Below, in pieces: positions 1 to 7,466 of a stretch of 25,882 nucleotides of DNA. Position 1 is the stretch's first letter; the number at the start of each line of letters is the position of its first letter. This stretch comes from DATKIY01 sp035543875. Its GTDB lineage: Bacteria > Actinomycetota > Actinomycetes > JAHEKZ01. Under the pieces are notes generated by a model. That model saw nothing but the letters and a program-made list of their open reading frames with translations. It did no database searches and was not told the origin of the DNA. Location: NCBI GenBank assembly GCA_035543875.1, contig DATKIY010000224.1, positions 1 through 25,882 of the forward strand, in the 5' to 3' direction. A program made the translations under genes and the position numbers.

Positions 1-1350
1 GTGGCGAGCCGCTTCGCGGAGAAGTTGGCGTCGCTCGGCGGATACTTTGCTGAACGCGCGCCAGACGTGGTTGATATCGGCGAACGCATGGTGGCTGCCC
101 TTGAGGGTCGAGCAACGGCTGAGCTACCCAATCCGGGATACCCGCACGTCCTGGTGGCGCGCGACCTCGCGCCGGCTGATACTGCAACGCTGGACGCCAG
201 CGTAGTGATCGCGATCGTGACCGAACAAGGTGGCCCGACCAGTCACACCGCGATTCTGGCGCGTGGCTTGGGGATCCCAGCTGTTGTCGCCATCCGAGGC
301 GCTCGTGACGCGACGGACGGGCAGCAGGTCGTCGTCGACGGGGACTTGGGTGAGGTTCATGTCGCGCCCGATCCGACGATCACGCAGGCGCTTCGGCAAC
401 GCGAGGAGCGTCGCAGAAGCCGTTCGAAGGTGGTGACCGGCCCCGGCCGAACCAGCGACGGCACGGACGTCAAGCTGCTGGTCAACGTCGGGACCTTGAC
501 CGACGCCAGTTCTGCTGCTGACTCAGATGCCGAAGGAATCGGTCTGTTCCGCTCTGAGTTCTTGTTCCTTGGTCGCGTCGACGAACCGTCGATTGAGGAG
601 CAGGTCGATGCGTACTCACAGGTGTTCAGCAGATTCGTCGGTCGCCGAGTGGTCGTACGCACGTTGGACGGCGGATCGGACAAGCCGTTGCCGTTCCTCG
701 GCCTCGATGATGAGGAGAACCCAGCCCTTGGCGTGCGTGGTTTGCGTACCGCCGTCTCGCGGCCGGATGTGCTGGAACGTCAGCTGACGGCATTGGCGTC
801 AGCGGCGGCGCGGACTGGCGCGGAACCGTGGGTGATGGCGCCCATGGTGTCGACAGTCACAGAAGCTCGTTGGTTCGGTGCGCAGGCGCGAGCCATTGGC
901 TTGCCTACCGTCGGAATCATGGTCGAGGTACCGGCCGCGGCACTTCGCTCTCGGCATCTGCTGGCTGAGGTCGACTTCGCGAGCTTGGGAACCAACGACC
1001 TCGCGCAGTATGCGTTGGCTGCCGACCGACAAGAGGGTGAGCTGGGTGCATTGCTCGACCCCTGGCAACCAGCCGTTCTCGACTTGGTTTCTCACGCCTG
1101 TCAGGGCGCGCGAGCCACTGGACGTCCGATTGGCGTGTGTGGCGAGGCCGCTTCCGATCCGGCGCTGGCCGCTGTCCTGGTCGGACTTGGAGTGCGTTCG
1201 CTGTCCATGGCGCCGGTGGCACTGGCCGATGTTCGTGCGTTGCTACGGGACGTCGATTTAGAAACCTGCAAGCGCGCAGCTGCAGCTGCCAGTGACGCTG
1301 CAACTGCGGCAGACGCCCGTGCTACCGCCTGGTCCACCCTGCAGGTGTAG
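1..1350 (+). CDS. ptsI: Phosphoenolpyruvate-protein phosphotransferase (PTS enzyme I), 5'-truncated by window edge
   Basis: Enzyme I takes phosphate from phosphoenolpyruvate and passes it to HPr in the cytoplasm, the first step of PTS sugar uptake. 449 residues are visible. The phosphohistidine motif GGPTSHTAILARG puts the active His at visible residue 82. The PEP-binding barrel follows, with VRTLDGGSDKPLPFL, NPALGVRGLR and GTNDLAQYALAADR, and the active-site Cys is at residue 380 in GVCGEAA. In E. coli enzyme I (575 residues) the active His is residue 189, so about 100 N-terminal residues are missing. The GTG at base 1 is therefore probably an internal codon, with the true start upstream. 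The C-terminus ends in an Ala-rich tail. No ptsH or sugar permease is visible in the window. Confidence 0.95.
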   Translation: MASRFAEKLASLGGYFAERAPDVVDIGERMVAALEGRATAELPNPGYPHVLVARDLAPADTATLDASVVIAIVTEQGGPTSHTAILARGLGIPAVVAIRGARDATDGQQVVVDGDLGEVHVAPDPTITQALRQREERRRSRSKVVTGPGRTSDGTDVKLLVNVGTLTDASSAADSDAEGIGLFRSEFLFLGRVDEPSIEEQVDAYSQVFSRFVGRRVVVRTLDGGSDKPLPFLGLDDEENPALGVRGLRTAVSRPDVLERQLTALASAAARTGAEPWVMAPMVSTVTEARWFGAQARAIGLPTVGIMVEVPAAALRSRHLLAEVDFASLGTNDLAQYALAADRQEGELGALLDPWQPAVLDLVSHACQGARATGRPIGVCGEAASDPALAAVLVGLGVRSLSMAPVALADVRALLRDVDLETCKRAAAAASDAATAADARATAWSTLQV

Positions 1351-1356
1351 TTGCTC

Positions 1357-1362
1357 TAACGT
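1357..1362 (+). promoter_or_regulatory. Putative -10 element of a leaderless nif3-like mRNA
   Basis: TAACGT fits the TAnnnT actinobacterial -10 pattern and lies 7 nt before the GTG start at 1370, so transcription would begin at or next to the start codon. No Shine-Dalgarno sequence precedes the GTG, and no convincing -35 is visible. Inferred from spacing only. Confidence 0.45.
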
Positions 1363-1369
1363 TCTAGCT

Positions 1370-2215
1370 GTGACCTCACACCCGACGGTGGCAGCAGCTA
1401 CAGCGCTGTTGGACCGTCGCTACCCGCCCGGAACTGCTGAGGAGTGGGACGCGGTTGGACTGGTGTGCGGTCGTTTGGAGTGGTCGGCCCGGCGGGTGCT
1501 GTTCGCTGTGGACCCGACCCCTGAGGTTGTTGCCGAGGCGATCGGTACCGGCGTGAACCTGCTCGTGACACATCACCCGCTTTTCCTGCGCGGGGTGCAT
1601 GAGGTCGCCGCGGTCTCCTGGAAGGGGCGCGTCGTCCACGATCTCATCGAGCACCAAATTGCGTTGTTTTGTGCGCACACCAACGCGGATGTGGCACCTG
1701 GCGGCGTCAACGACGCGCTCGCGCTCGCCCTTGGTCTTACCGACATTGCGCCGCTCCTCATGACGTCTGCGGGCAGCGCCAGTGACGATGCCGCTGGGTT
1801 GGGTCGCATAGGGACACTGCCTGCTCCACAGTCATTGGCTCAGTTCGCCGAGCGAGTGCGTTCCGCGTTGCCAGCCACCCAGGCGGGCATTCGGGTGGCT
1901 GGCGACCTTTCCCGTCAAGTTGAGCGCATCGCGGTCTGCGGCGGTGCCGGTGACAGCCTCTTGGACCGCGTTCATGAGGTAGGAGCAGAGGTCTTCGTCA
2001 CAGCCGATCTGCGCCATCACCTGGCCGGAGAGTCGATGATTGACGGGGGTCCCGCTCTCGTTGATCCCGGTCACTGGGCAAGCGAATGGCCGTGGCTTCC
2101 GGTGGCCGCACAGCGGCTGGCCGACGACGCAGCGGTCGCCGGGACTACCGTGGAGGTCGCAGTATCGTCTTTGGTCACTGATCCGTGGAGTGGCCACCTG
2201 TCGTTCGAATCGTAG
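1370..2215 (+). CDS. Nif3-like dinuclear metal-centre protein (NIF3/YbgI/YqfO family)
   Basis: A 281-residue protein of the NIF3 family, hexameric di-metal proteins often linked to GTP cyclohydrolase I type 2 annotations but without a settled reaction. Metal-binding motifs are visible: THHPLFLRG (His68, His69), CAHTNADVAPGGVND (His103, Asp107) and, near the C-terminus, DPGHWASE (His235, Glu239). The start is GTG 1370 (protein begins VTSHPTVAAATALLDRRYP). Frame-compatible codons further upstream would place the start inside ptsI and add a Cys/Pro-rich, non-conserved-looking extension. The gene lies 19 bp after ptsI and 8 bp before the next gene. No Shine-Dalgarno site is present, and a -10-like hexamer 7 nt upstream suggests a leaderless transcript. 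Confidence 0.9.
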   Translation: MTSHPTVAAATALLDRRYPPGTAEEWDAVGLVCGRLEWSARRVLFAVDPTPEVVAEAIGTGVNLLVTHHPLFLRGVHEVAAVSWKGRVVHDLIEHQIALFCAHTNADVAPGGVNDALALALGLTDIAPLLMTSAGSASDDAAGLGRIGTLPAPQSLAQFAERVRSALPATQAGIRVAGDLSRQVERIAVCGGAGDSLLDRVHEVGAEVFVTADLRHHLAGESMIDGGPALVDPGHWASEWPWLPVAAQRLADDAAVAGTTVEVAVSSLVTDPWSGHLSFES

Positions 2216-2223
2216 GAGTCACC

Positions 2224-2967
2224 CTGAACGCCGCACCTGAAATGCAACTGAAGCTCCTCGACCTGCAGGTAGTGGACTCCACGTTGGACCAGTTGGCGCA
2301 CCGGAAAGCCAACTTGCCGGAAGTCATTGAGTTGCAGAAGTTTGCAGTCGAGCAGTCCACCATTCGCGATGCAGTCGTCAGCGCCACCACCCGGGCTTCA
2401 GACATCAAACGTGAACAAGACAAGCTTGAGCAGGACATCGATCAGGTGCGGCAGCGGATGGAACGAGACCAGCAGCGGCTAGAGGCCGGCACGGTGAGCT
2501 CTGCCAAAGAGTTGGAAAGCCTGCAACATGAAGTGGAGTCGCTCCGGAAGCGGCAGCGGGATTTGGAAGATGTCGAACTCGAGGTTATGGAGCGACTCGA
2601 GGAGATCGACAACGAACTTACAAAGCTGCAAGCAGACGATGACCGCCTGAGCGCAGCCACTGCCGATACCGAGCAAAAGCGTCTGGCCGCCCTCGACGGA
2701 ATCGCCAAGGACGAAGAGTCCGCTCGTCAGCAACGATCGGTACTGGCCCCTCAAATCGACGCCGAGTTGCTCGCGCTCTACGACAAGCTGCGAAACCAGT
2801 ACGGAGGTGTTGCCGTCGTCGCCATTAAGCATCGTCGCTGTGATGGCTGCCGCTTGGACATGAACGCCACTGACGTTGGTCGGATACGCGAGGCGCCGGA
2901 AGACGCCGTGTTGCGCTGCGAAGAGTGTCGACGCATCCAGGTGCGTACCGCTGAGTCTGGGCTCTAG
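2224..2967 (+). CDS. Coiled-coil protein with C-terminal C4 zinc ribbon
   Basis: About 247 residues. The N-terminal and central parts are a long, charged, Gln/Glu/Arg-rich coiled coil. The C-terminus has a four-cysteine zinc ribbon, CDGCRLDM...RCEEC. This is the architecture of the actinobacterial 'C4-type zinc ribbon' proteins (Rv2229c-like, from memory), which commonly sit between nif3 and the RNase H-phosphatase gene as here. The function is unknown; nucleic-acid or protein binding is plausible. Start choice: AGGAG at 2214-2218 is 5 nt before CTG 2224, and the protein would begin with the expected pattern NAAPEMQLKLLDLQ. An ATG at 2242 lies too far from this site and cuts off conserved-looking residues. 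An ATG at 2185 lies inside nif3. A CTG start is therefore proposed but unproven. Confidence 0.85.
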   Translation: MNAAPEMQLKLLDLQVVDSTLDQLAHRKANLPEVIELQKFAVEQSTIRDAVVSATTRASDIKREQDKLEQDIDQVRQRMERDQQRLEAGTVSSAKELESLQHEVESLRKRQRDLEDVELEVMERLEEIDNELTKLQADDDRLSAATADTEQKRLAALDGIAKDEESARQQRSVLAPQIDAELLALYDKLRNQYGGVAVVAIKHRRCDGCRLDMNATDVGRIREAPEDAVLRCEECRRIQVRTAESGL

Positions 2968-2969
2968 GC

Positions 2970-4103
2970 GTGACACGCCGATTAGTACTCGAAGCAGATG
3001 GTGGGTCGCGAGGTAACCCCGGGCCAGCCGCCTACGGCACCGTAGTCCGTGACGCTGCGACAGGCGAGGTCTTGCACGAGGAAGGCGCGTCCATCGGCGT
3101 CGATACCAACAATGTTGCCGAATACCAGGGGCTGATTGCAGGACTACGCGCGGCACACAAGATCGACCCCGATGCGCAGGTTGAAGCGCGGCTGGACTCC
3201 AAACTCATCGTGGAACAGATGAGTGGGCGTTGGAAAATCAAACACGAGAACATGCAGCGGCTGGCGTTGGAAGCTAAGGAAGCATTTCCGGTTAGCCAAG
3301 TTTCCTACACCTGGGTTCCTAGGGAACAGAATAAGGCAGCGGACGCCCTCGTGAACGCAGCGCTCGACGGCACACCTACCCGACGCATCTCCGAGGCGGG
3401 ACATCAGCAGCCGGCGGATGCTACAGATGTGGAGCCAGAAAGACCTGCCAATGCACTCGTGGGCTGGTCGGAAACCCATCCCACAGTGACGCAGACGGTG
3501 CTCGTTCGTCATGGCGAAACGGTCCACACACAACACAAGCGTTTCAGCGGATGGGGTGGGGACGACCCGGGGCTGTCAGAGACCGGTCGCACCCAAGCCC
3601 GCCTGACGGGCAAGCACCTCGCCAACGGCGAGAAGATCGACCTGGTCGTGGCATCTCCGATGGCACGCACGCAGGAAACTGCATCGATTGTCGCGCAGAG
3701 TGTCGGCGCGGAGCTCACTCTTGAATCCAATCTCCGAGAATGCGCCTTCGGTGCGTGGGACGGACTCACGTTCGCGGAAGTCCAAGAGCGCGCTCCCGAT
3801 CAGCTCGAGCGCTGGCTTCAATCAACGTCGGTTCGTCCGCCCGGAGGCGAGTCGTTCGACGAGGTGGCAGCGCGTGTTTCAGGGGCACGTGATCGGCTCC
3901 TCGCTCGCCATCCGGGGGAGACACTGCTGTTAGTAACTCACGTGACCCCGTTGAAGATCTTGGTGCGAATGGCACTTGATGCCCCGTCGCATTCACTGTT
4001 TCGCATGGAGGTTCGCCCGGCGTCGATTTCGGTCGTGCAATGGTTCGGAGACGGACACGCCTCGGTGCGGAGCTTCAACGAGACTAGCCACTTGGGTGAC
4101 TGA
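2970..4103 (+). CDS. Bifunctional RNase HI / histidine phosphatase
   Basis: A 377-residue fusion. Residues 1 to about 135 form an RNase HI domain that cuts RNA in RNA-DNA hybrids. The four metal ligands are Asp10 (EADGGSRGNPGP), Glu51 (NNVAEYQGL), Asp76 (ARLDSKLIVEQM) and Asp125 (NKAADALVNAAL). Residues 135-172 are a polar linker. Residues about 173-377 are a histidine phosphatase (CobC/phosphoglycerate-mutase-like) domain with VRHGET (catalytic His181), SPMARTQET and LLVTHVTPLK. It matches the actinobacterial RNase H-CobC-type fusion (Rv2228c-like), where the phosphatase half has been tied to cobalamin synthesis or acid phosphatase activity. The GTG start is 2 bp after the zinc-ribbon gene. 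The stop overlaps the next gene by 8 bp. Confidence 0.95.
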   Translation: MTRRLVLEADGGSRGNPGPAAYGTVVRDAATGEVLHEEGASIGVDTNNVAEYQGLIAGLRAAHKIDPDAQVEARLDSKLIVEQMSGRWKIKHENMQRLALEAKEAFPVSQVSYTWVPREQNKAADALVNAALDGTPTRRISEAGHQQPADATDVEPERPANALVGWSETHPTVTQTVLVRHGETVHTQHKRFSGWGGDDPGLSETGRTQARLTGKHLANGEKIDLVVASPMARTQETASIVAQSVGAELTLESNLRECAFGAWDGLTFAEVQERAPDQLERWLQSTSVRPPGGESFDEVAARVSGARDRLLARHPGETLLLVTHVTPLKILVRMALDAPSHSLFRMEVRPASISVVQWFGDGHASVRSFNETSHLGD

Positions 4104-4650
4104 CAACTGGGCGATCGTTCCCGTCGAGCTGTCGGCGGGCAACCTCTTGCTGCGGAGCCCACTGGACGCCGATGCAGCTGACGCGTTGTTGATGCTCCAA
4201 GACCCGCAGGTCGACCAGTGGCACCCAGCCCCCGCGGTCGTTGACATCGAATCGGCGCAGGACTGGTGTCGCCGTGGCGCCGACTGGTCCAGGGGCGAGC
4301 ACGCAACCTTCGCGATCATCGACACGGCCACTGAGCGACTGGTTGGAAACATCAGTCTGGGCGACATCGACCAAGTCGAACAACGCGCGGCGGCCGTCGC
4401 GTACCGGGTCGCACCTTGGGCTCGACGCCAAGGCGTGGCGAGCGGCGCAGTGGAGCTCGTCACAGTTTGGGCGTTTGATCAGCTACGGATCGAGCGGATC
4501 AAGCTGGAACACTCGGTAGGCAACGAGGCAAGTTGTCTTGTGGCCCAGCGAGCGCGGTATGCCCTAGAAGGCGTGATGCGTCAAGGTCATCGTGACGAGC
4601 GGGGTGTGCGCCATGATGCGCATCTTCACGCACGACTCATATCTGACTGA
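4096..4650 (+). CDS. GNAT-family N-acetyltransferase (RimJ/RimL-like)
   Basis: A 184-residue protein of the acetyltransferase_3 (RimJ/RimL) type, which transfers acetyl from acetyl-CoA to an amine. Features: N-terminal strand LRSPLDADAADALL, central GNISLGDI, the acetyl-CoA loop region VAPWARRQGVASGAVELV (the Q/RxxGxG/A motif in a variant form, near residues 110-125), and a C-terminal segment with LEHSVGNEASCLVAQRARY as in RimL-type enzymes. The substrate is unknown. Start GTG 4096 overlaps the end of the RNase H gene by 8 bp. An upstream frame-compatible ATG would overlap that gene by over 120 bp. It converges with yaaA, ending 10 bp from it. Confidence 0.85.
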   Translation: MTDNWAIVPVELSAGNLLLRSPLDADAADALLMLQDPQVDQWHPAPAVVDIESAQDWCRRGADWSRGEHATFAIIDTATERLVGNISLGDIDQVEQRAAAVAYRVAPWARRQGVASGAVELVTVWAFDQLRIERIKLEHSVGNEASCLVAQRARYALEGVMRQGHRDERGVRHDAHLHARLISD

Positions 4651-4660
4651 CGATTGCCGA

Positions 4661-5446
4661 CTACAAGTCGCGCACGATGATGTCGAGCTGAGCGGGTTTT
4701 GCGCCCGCAGGGTGGCGAACGCCTACGTGGTAGCCCAACGACTCGATCACGTCGGCTAGCTCAGCGACCGACGCTGGCGCACGACTTATGCGCGAGAGGT
4801 CTCTGACCAACCGGCCTTTGGTCGCCTTGTTGTGATGACTAACCACTTTCGTGCTGCCATCTGGCATCTCTTGCAACACCCGGCCAACTGCCATGTGCGG
4901 GGCGAGATCCGCATGAGGTGTCCACATCTTGGCGTACGTGCCTGAGCGCAAGTCCAATATCGGACCGCCGTCGCTCATCTCCGGAAGGACGTGACCGAGT
5001 GGTTTGCGCCAGAACTGGCCCAGCGGGCCGATCCGGGGCAGCGTGACGGCGCCGGACAGTCGATACGAAGGAATGTTGTCGGTCAAGCGCACTGACCCCC
5101 ACAGCGCGGACGACACCACGATCCAACGGTCGAGCCGACGTCGTCGCGTTGCCGACATTGTGCGATAGCCCAGATACTCGTAAACAACTCCGCTGTATAC
5201 GTCGGCAGCTGCTGCGGTCGGTGCAGTTTCGAGCAATGCGTTCAGTTCGATTTCTGCGTCCTGACCAGTACTCAGGCCCAGAACCGTCCGCGCACGTATG
5301 GGTCGACCCTGGCAAAGTTTGATGAGGGCGCTGAGGACCCGTTGCCTCGACTTGTCGAGCGCTGGCATCGACAGTTGCTCTAGGTCGAGCAGGGGGCCGT
5401 CCACCGGACGCGACTTGCCCTCGGAGGGTGGCAGCAGGATCAACAC
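4661..5446 (-). CDS. yaaA: YaaA-family peroxide stress protein (DUF328/UPF0246)
   Basis: A 261-residue protein. The N-terminal LILLPPSEGK and the later VVSHHNKATKGRLVRDL are hallmarks of the YaaA family. In E. coli, YaaA binds DNA and lowers intracellular free iron and oxidative DNA damage during peroxide stress; the role here is inferred by homology. The length is near the family norm. The GTG start at 5446 gives the conserved N-terminus immediately. No Shine-Dalgarno site is seen, but TAGGGT (5455-5460, minus strand) lies 8 nt upstream, so the mRNA may be leaderless or nearly so. The gene diverges from rnpB and shares its 58-bp upstream region. Confidence 0.9.
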   Translation of the reverse strand: MLILLPPSEGKSRPVDGPLLDLEQLSMPALDKSRQRVLSALIKLCQGRPIRARTVLGLSTGQDAEIELNALLETAPTAAAADVYSGVVYEYLGYRTMSATRRRRLDRWIVVSSALWGSVRLTDNIPSYRLSGAVTLPRIGPLGQFWRKPLGHVLPEMSDGGPILDLRSGTYAKMWTPHADLAPHMAVGRVLQEMPDGSTKVVSHHNKATKGRLVRDLSRISRAPASVAELADVIESLGYHVGVRHPAGAKPAQLDIIVRDL

Positions 5447-5454
5447 GGGGGTTC

Positions 5455-5460
5455 ACCCTA
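5455..5460 (-). promoter_or_regulatory. Putative -10 element of yaaA
   Basis: On the minus strand TAGGGT lies 8 nt before the GTG start of yaaA. This predicts a transcript with a leader of zero to two bases. No good -35 hexamer is visible. Confidence 0.4.
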
Positions 5461-5465
5461 AGCAG

Positions 5466-5496
5466 CCGACACGACTGATCGACGACCGCGTACCCT
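5466..5496 (+). promoter_or_regulatory. Putative rnpB promoter
   Basis: TACCCT at 5491-5496 is a plausible -10 element, ending 8 nt before the predicted 5' end of RNase P RNA at 5505. CCGACA at 5466-5471 is a weak -35 candidate with a long 19-nt spacer. The -10 call is supported mainly by its distance to the RNA 5' end. Confidence 0.45.
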
Positions 5497-5504
5497 TGGC
5501 GCAC

Positions 5505-5896
5505 GGCGGACGAGCCGACCGGACGGCCGCGGCGGGAGTAGGGAGACCTACCTCTGTCGAGGAAAGTCCGGGCTCCACAGGGCAAGGTGGTGGGTAACAC
5601 CCACCCGGGGTGACCCGCGGGACAGTGCCACAGAAAACAGACCGCCGACTGGTTCGCCGGTCGGTAAGGGTGAAACGGTGGTGTAAGAGACCACCAGCGT
5701 TGTAGGCGACTACGACGGCTTGGTAAACCCCACCAGGAGCAAGGTCAAAAGGTGTCGGCTTACGTCGGCGCTGCGCAGGCGACTGAGGGCGGCCCGCCCG
5801 AGTCTGCGGGTAGACCGCACGAGGTTGTTGGCAACAGCAGCCCCAGATGGATGGCCGTTCACGACAGAACCCGGCTTACAGGTCGACTCGTCCGCC
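5505..5896 (+). ncRNA. rnpB: RNase P RNA, bacterial type A
   Basis: The catalytic RNA of RNase P, which matures tRNA 5' ends. Ends were set by the P1 helix: 5505-5520 pairs with 5881-5896, with one mismatch-type position. Conserved core elements occur in the expected order: GAGGAAAGTCCGGGC at 5559-5573 (P4 5' strand and following core), ACAGTGCCACAGAAAACAG at 5622-5640, GGTAAACCCCA near 5722, and GACAGAACCCGGCTTACAG at 5863-5881 (P4 3' strand). The length of about 392 nt suits actinobacterial RNAs. No T-tract terminator is visible after 5896. Confidence 0.97.
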
Positions 5897-5991
5897 GCTT
5901 TGGTCACTTCGGACTATGGGCAAGTGGGATCGAACTGGCGGAAGGTGACACCGGCTCGGGGTTCAGACGTAGTGACGAGGGTGGGACAAAA

Positions 5992-6411
5992 ATGAATCAG
6001 TTTGGTCGCATTGGACTCATGTCGGCTTCGGTCGCGGTGATCAGCATCGCGGGAGTCGGCTCGGCTTGGGCGCATGAATGTTTCGTCGCTAACCGCTCTG
6101 CGCAGGGGAACGCGGCTGTGGGAGCGCATTCGGCTGCTTGGGACGAGGTCAGTCTGCACACCGTTTTAACCGAATTCATTGGGCTACCCGATGACCTAGC
6201 TGCGTGTGTTGAAGCCGGCGCTCCGGCGGCGGGCGTTCCGTCATCATTTGTTTTCGGAGGCAAGCAAGCTCAGGGTCAAGGTGGTGTTATCGCCGAGAAC
6301 AACCCGAACTTCTCGTTGAAGGGACTTGCCAGTGACGGCAAGGGCATCGACCATGGCGAAGAGGCTTACGGCCCAGCCATTGGCGGGCTGATTGCGGAGT
6401 GCTCAGGCTGA
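5992..6411 (+). CDS. Small exported protein of unknown function
   Basis: 139 residues. The first 27 (MNQFGRIGLMSASVAVISIAG...SAWA) form a clear Sec signal peptide with a predicted AWA/HE cleavage site. The mature part begins HECFVANRSAQGN and has a Ser/His/Trp-containing stretch (GAHSAAWDEVSLHTVL), Gly-rich segments and three Cys in total (in HECF, AACV and AECSG). I do not recognise a named domain; similar HECF-starting exported proteins occur, from memory, in other actinobacteria. Start ATG 5992 is preceded by GAGGGTGGG. The frame stays open back to 5752, but that part lies inside rnpB and would bury the signal peptide. A metal- or disulfide-dependent surface role is possible but unproven. 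Confidence 0.8.
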   Translation: MNQFGRIGLMSASVAVISIAGVGSAWAHECFVANRSAQGNAAVGAHSAAWDEVSLHTVLTEFIGLPDDLAACVEAGAPAAGVPSSFVFGGKQAQGQGGVIAENNPNFSLKGLASDGKGIDHGEEAYGPAIGGLIAECSG

Positions 6412-6430
6412 CGCTCCAAGCTTTCCGTTC

Positions 6431-6497
6431 GTTGTGGACACCACGCGACACTGAATGTCGTTGGAATGTCGTTGGAATGTCGTTGGGTGTCCACAAC
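6431..6497. repeat. Perfect 12-bp inverted repeat enclosing three tandem 11-bp repeats
   Basis: GTTGTGGACACC (6431-6442) is the exact reverse complement of GGTGTCCACAAC (6486-6497). The 43-bp spacer holds three exact, contiguous copies of GAATGTCGTTG at 6453-6463, 6464-6474 and 6475-6485. It lies between the exported-protein gene (+, ends 6411) and the convergent ABM-like gene (-, ends 6523). It could act as a transcription terminator, be a protein-binding array, or be a small mobile remnant. The repeat copy number may vary between strains. Confidence 0.9.
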
Positions 6498-6522
6498 CGG
6501 CGGTAGGTGGCAGCGGGGACGG

Positions 6523-6846
6523 CTAAGCGCCGAGGGGCGAGTTACCGGGTTGGTAAGAACCGATGATTTCCGCCGGCGTCGGATTCGGTGGCGTGGCGAC
6601 CCGAGCCGCCGAGTCTTTGCCAAACTCACGGAACGCCGCGAGTTCAGGTAGCGGATTTGATCCGTCGGGAGTATCCGCCGTCGACACGTGAACAAACGAA
6701 ACACCGTCGTCTAGGCACACGACCTTGTACTCGACGTTCCCCGGGCGCTCCACGTTCAATTGCTCAAATATTGCCTTGATGAGGCGAACGTGCTCCTCCA
6801 CCGCTTCCGGACGCACCTGATAGCTGACCACCACGTTGCTGATCAA
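6523..6846 (-). CDS. Small ABM/dimeric alpha-beta-barrel-like protein
   Basis: About 107 residues. The core VVVSYQVRPEAVEEHVRLIKAIFEQLN followed by YKVVCLDDGVSFVHVST and PLPELAAFREF has the strand-helix-strand spacing of the dimeric alpha/beta-barrel (antibiotic biosynthesis monooxygenase-like) fold. The substrate is unknown, and the fold alone does not prove monooxygenase activity. Start choice: AAGGGG (6855-6860 on the minus strand) is 8 nt before TTG 6846, giving the protein start ISNVVVSYQV. A GTG at 6855 overlaps this ribosome-binding site and is less likely. The C-terminal tail is Pro-rich (ATPPNPTPAEI). Confidence 0.75.
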   Translation of the reverse strand: MISNVVVSYQVRPEAVEEHVRLIKAIFEQLNVERPGNVEYKVVCLDDGVSFVHVSTADTPDGSNPLPELAAFREFGKDSAARVATPPNPTPAEIIGSYQPGNSPLGA

Positions 6847-6958
6847 TGCATTCACCCCTTGATGTCTCACGGCGTCCTCGCGCCACACGCTACTCCGGAT
6901 CGCGAGTCAAGCCGCCATGCCGAACCTAGTCGCGGGTCAGCAGCGCGACGATCGGACG

Positions 6959-7420
6959 TTAGACGTCTGCTTGGAGTTTGTCCGCGAGGGTGCGGCAGAT
7001 ACGTCCGAGCGCGGCTTGGTCTGCGTCGCTGAGCTCGTCGAAAATCACGGTGCGGACGGTTTCGACGTGGTCGGGAGCGGCCGCCTTGAGCCGTTCAAGT
7101 CCTTCGTCGGTCAGGACGGCGAGCCAACCGCGTCGGTCGGTTCGGCATTCTTCGCGGCGCACCAGCCCGGCTTGCTCCATGCGAGTCACTTGATGCGACA
7201 GGCGGCTGCGGCTGGACAAGGTGACAGTGGCGAGATCAGACATCCGCATCTGACGTTTGGGGCATTCAGAAAGCCGCACCAAAATCTCGTAGTCGGGCAG
7301 CGACAGCTGGTGTCCGACCTGCAGGTCGCGGCCGAGCCGGTTCGGAAGCAAGGTGCACAGCGAAATAACCGCACGCCACGTCTGTTGTTCGTCGTCTGAA
7401 AGCCAACGAGGTTCTGTCAC
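6959..7420 (-). CDS. MarR-family transcriptional regulator
   Basis: 153 residues with a MarR-type winged helix: SLPDYEILVRLSE, the helix-turn-helix LATVTLSSRSRLSHQVTRMEQAGLV and the wing EECRTDRRGWLAVLTDEG. MarR proteins bind palindromic operators as dimers and are often relieved by phenolic or oxidant ligands; the ligand is unknown here. GTG 7420 gives the start VTEPRWLSDDEQ. The frame is open further upstream, but that translation is Arg/Ser-rich noise. TACGAT lies 6 nt before GTG and there is no Shine-Dalgarno site, so the mRNA is probably leaderless. Neighbours (ABM-like protein, small zinc-ribbon protein) may be targets, but no operator palindrome was identified. Confidence 0.9.
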   Translation of the reverse strand: MTEPRWLSDDEQQTWRAVISLCTLLPNRLGRDLQVGHQLSLPDYEILVRLSECPKRQMRMSDLATVTLSSRSRLSHQVTRMEQAGLVRREECRTDRRGWLAVLTDEGLERLKAAAPDHVETVRTVIFDELSDADQAALGRICRTLADKLQADV

Positions 7421-7426
7421 GGGATG

Positions 7427-7432
7427 ATCGTA
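7427..7432 (-). promoter_or_regulatory. Putative -10 element of a leaderless marR-type mRNA
   Basis: TACGAT (minus strand) ends 6 nt before the GTG start at 7420. This is the distance expected between a -10 hexamer and the transcription start, so translation would start at the first base of the mRNA. No -35 is evident. Confidence 0.45.
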
Positions 7433-7466
7433 GGGGTCGGGCCACGTGGGTGGCGCTGAATCCTTG

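Noticed and set aside
5752..5991. In-frame upstream extension of the exported protein gene.
   Set aside because: It lies largely inside RNase P RNA, and the signal peptide would no longer be N-terminal.
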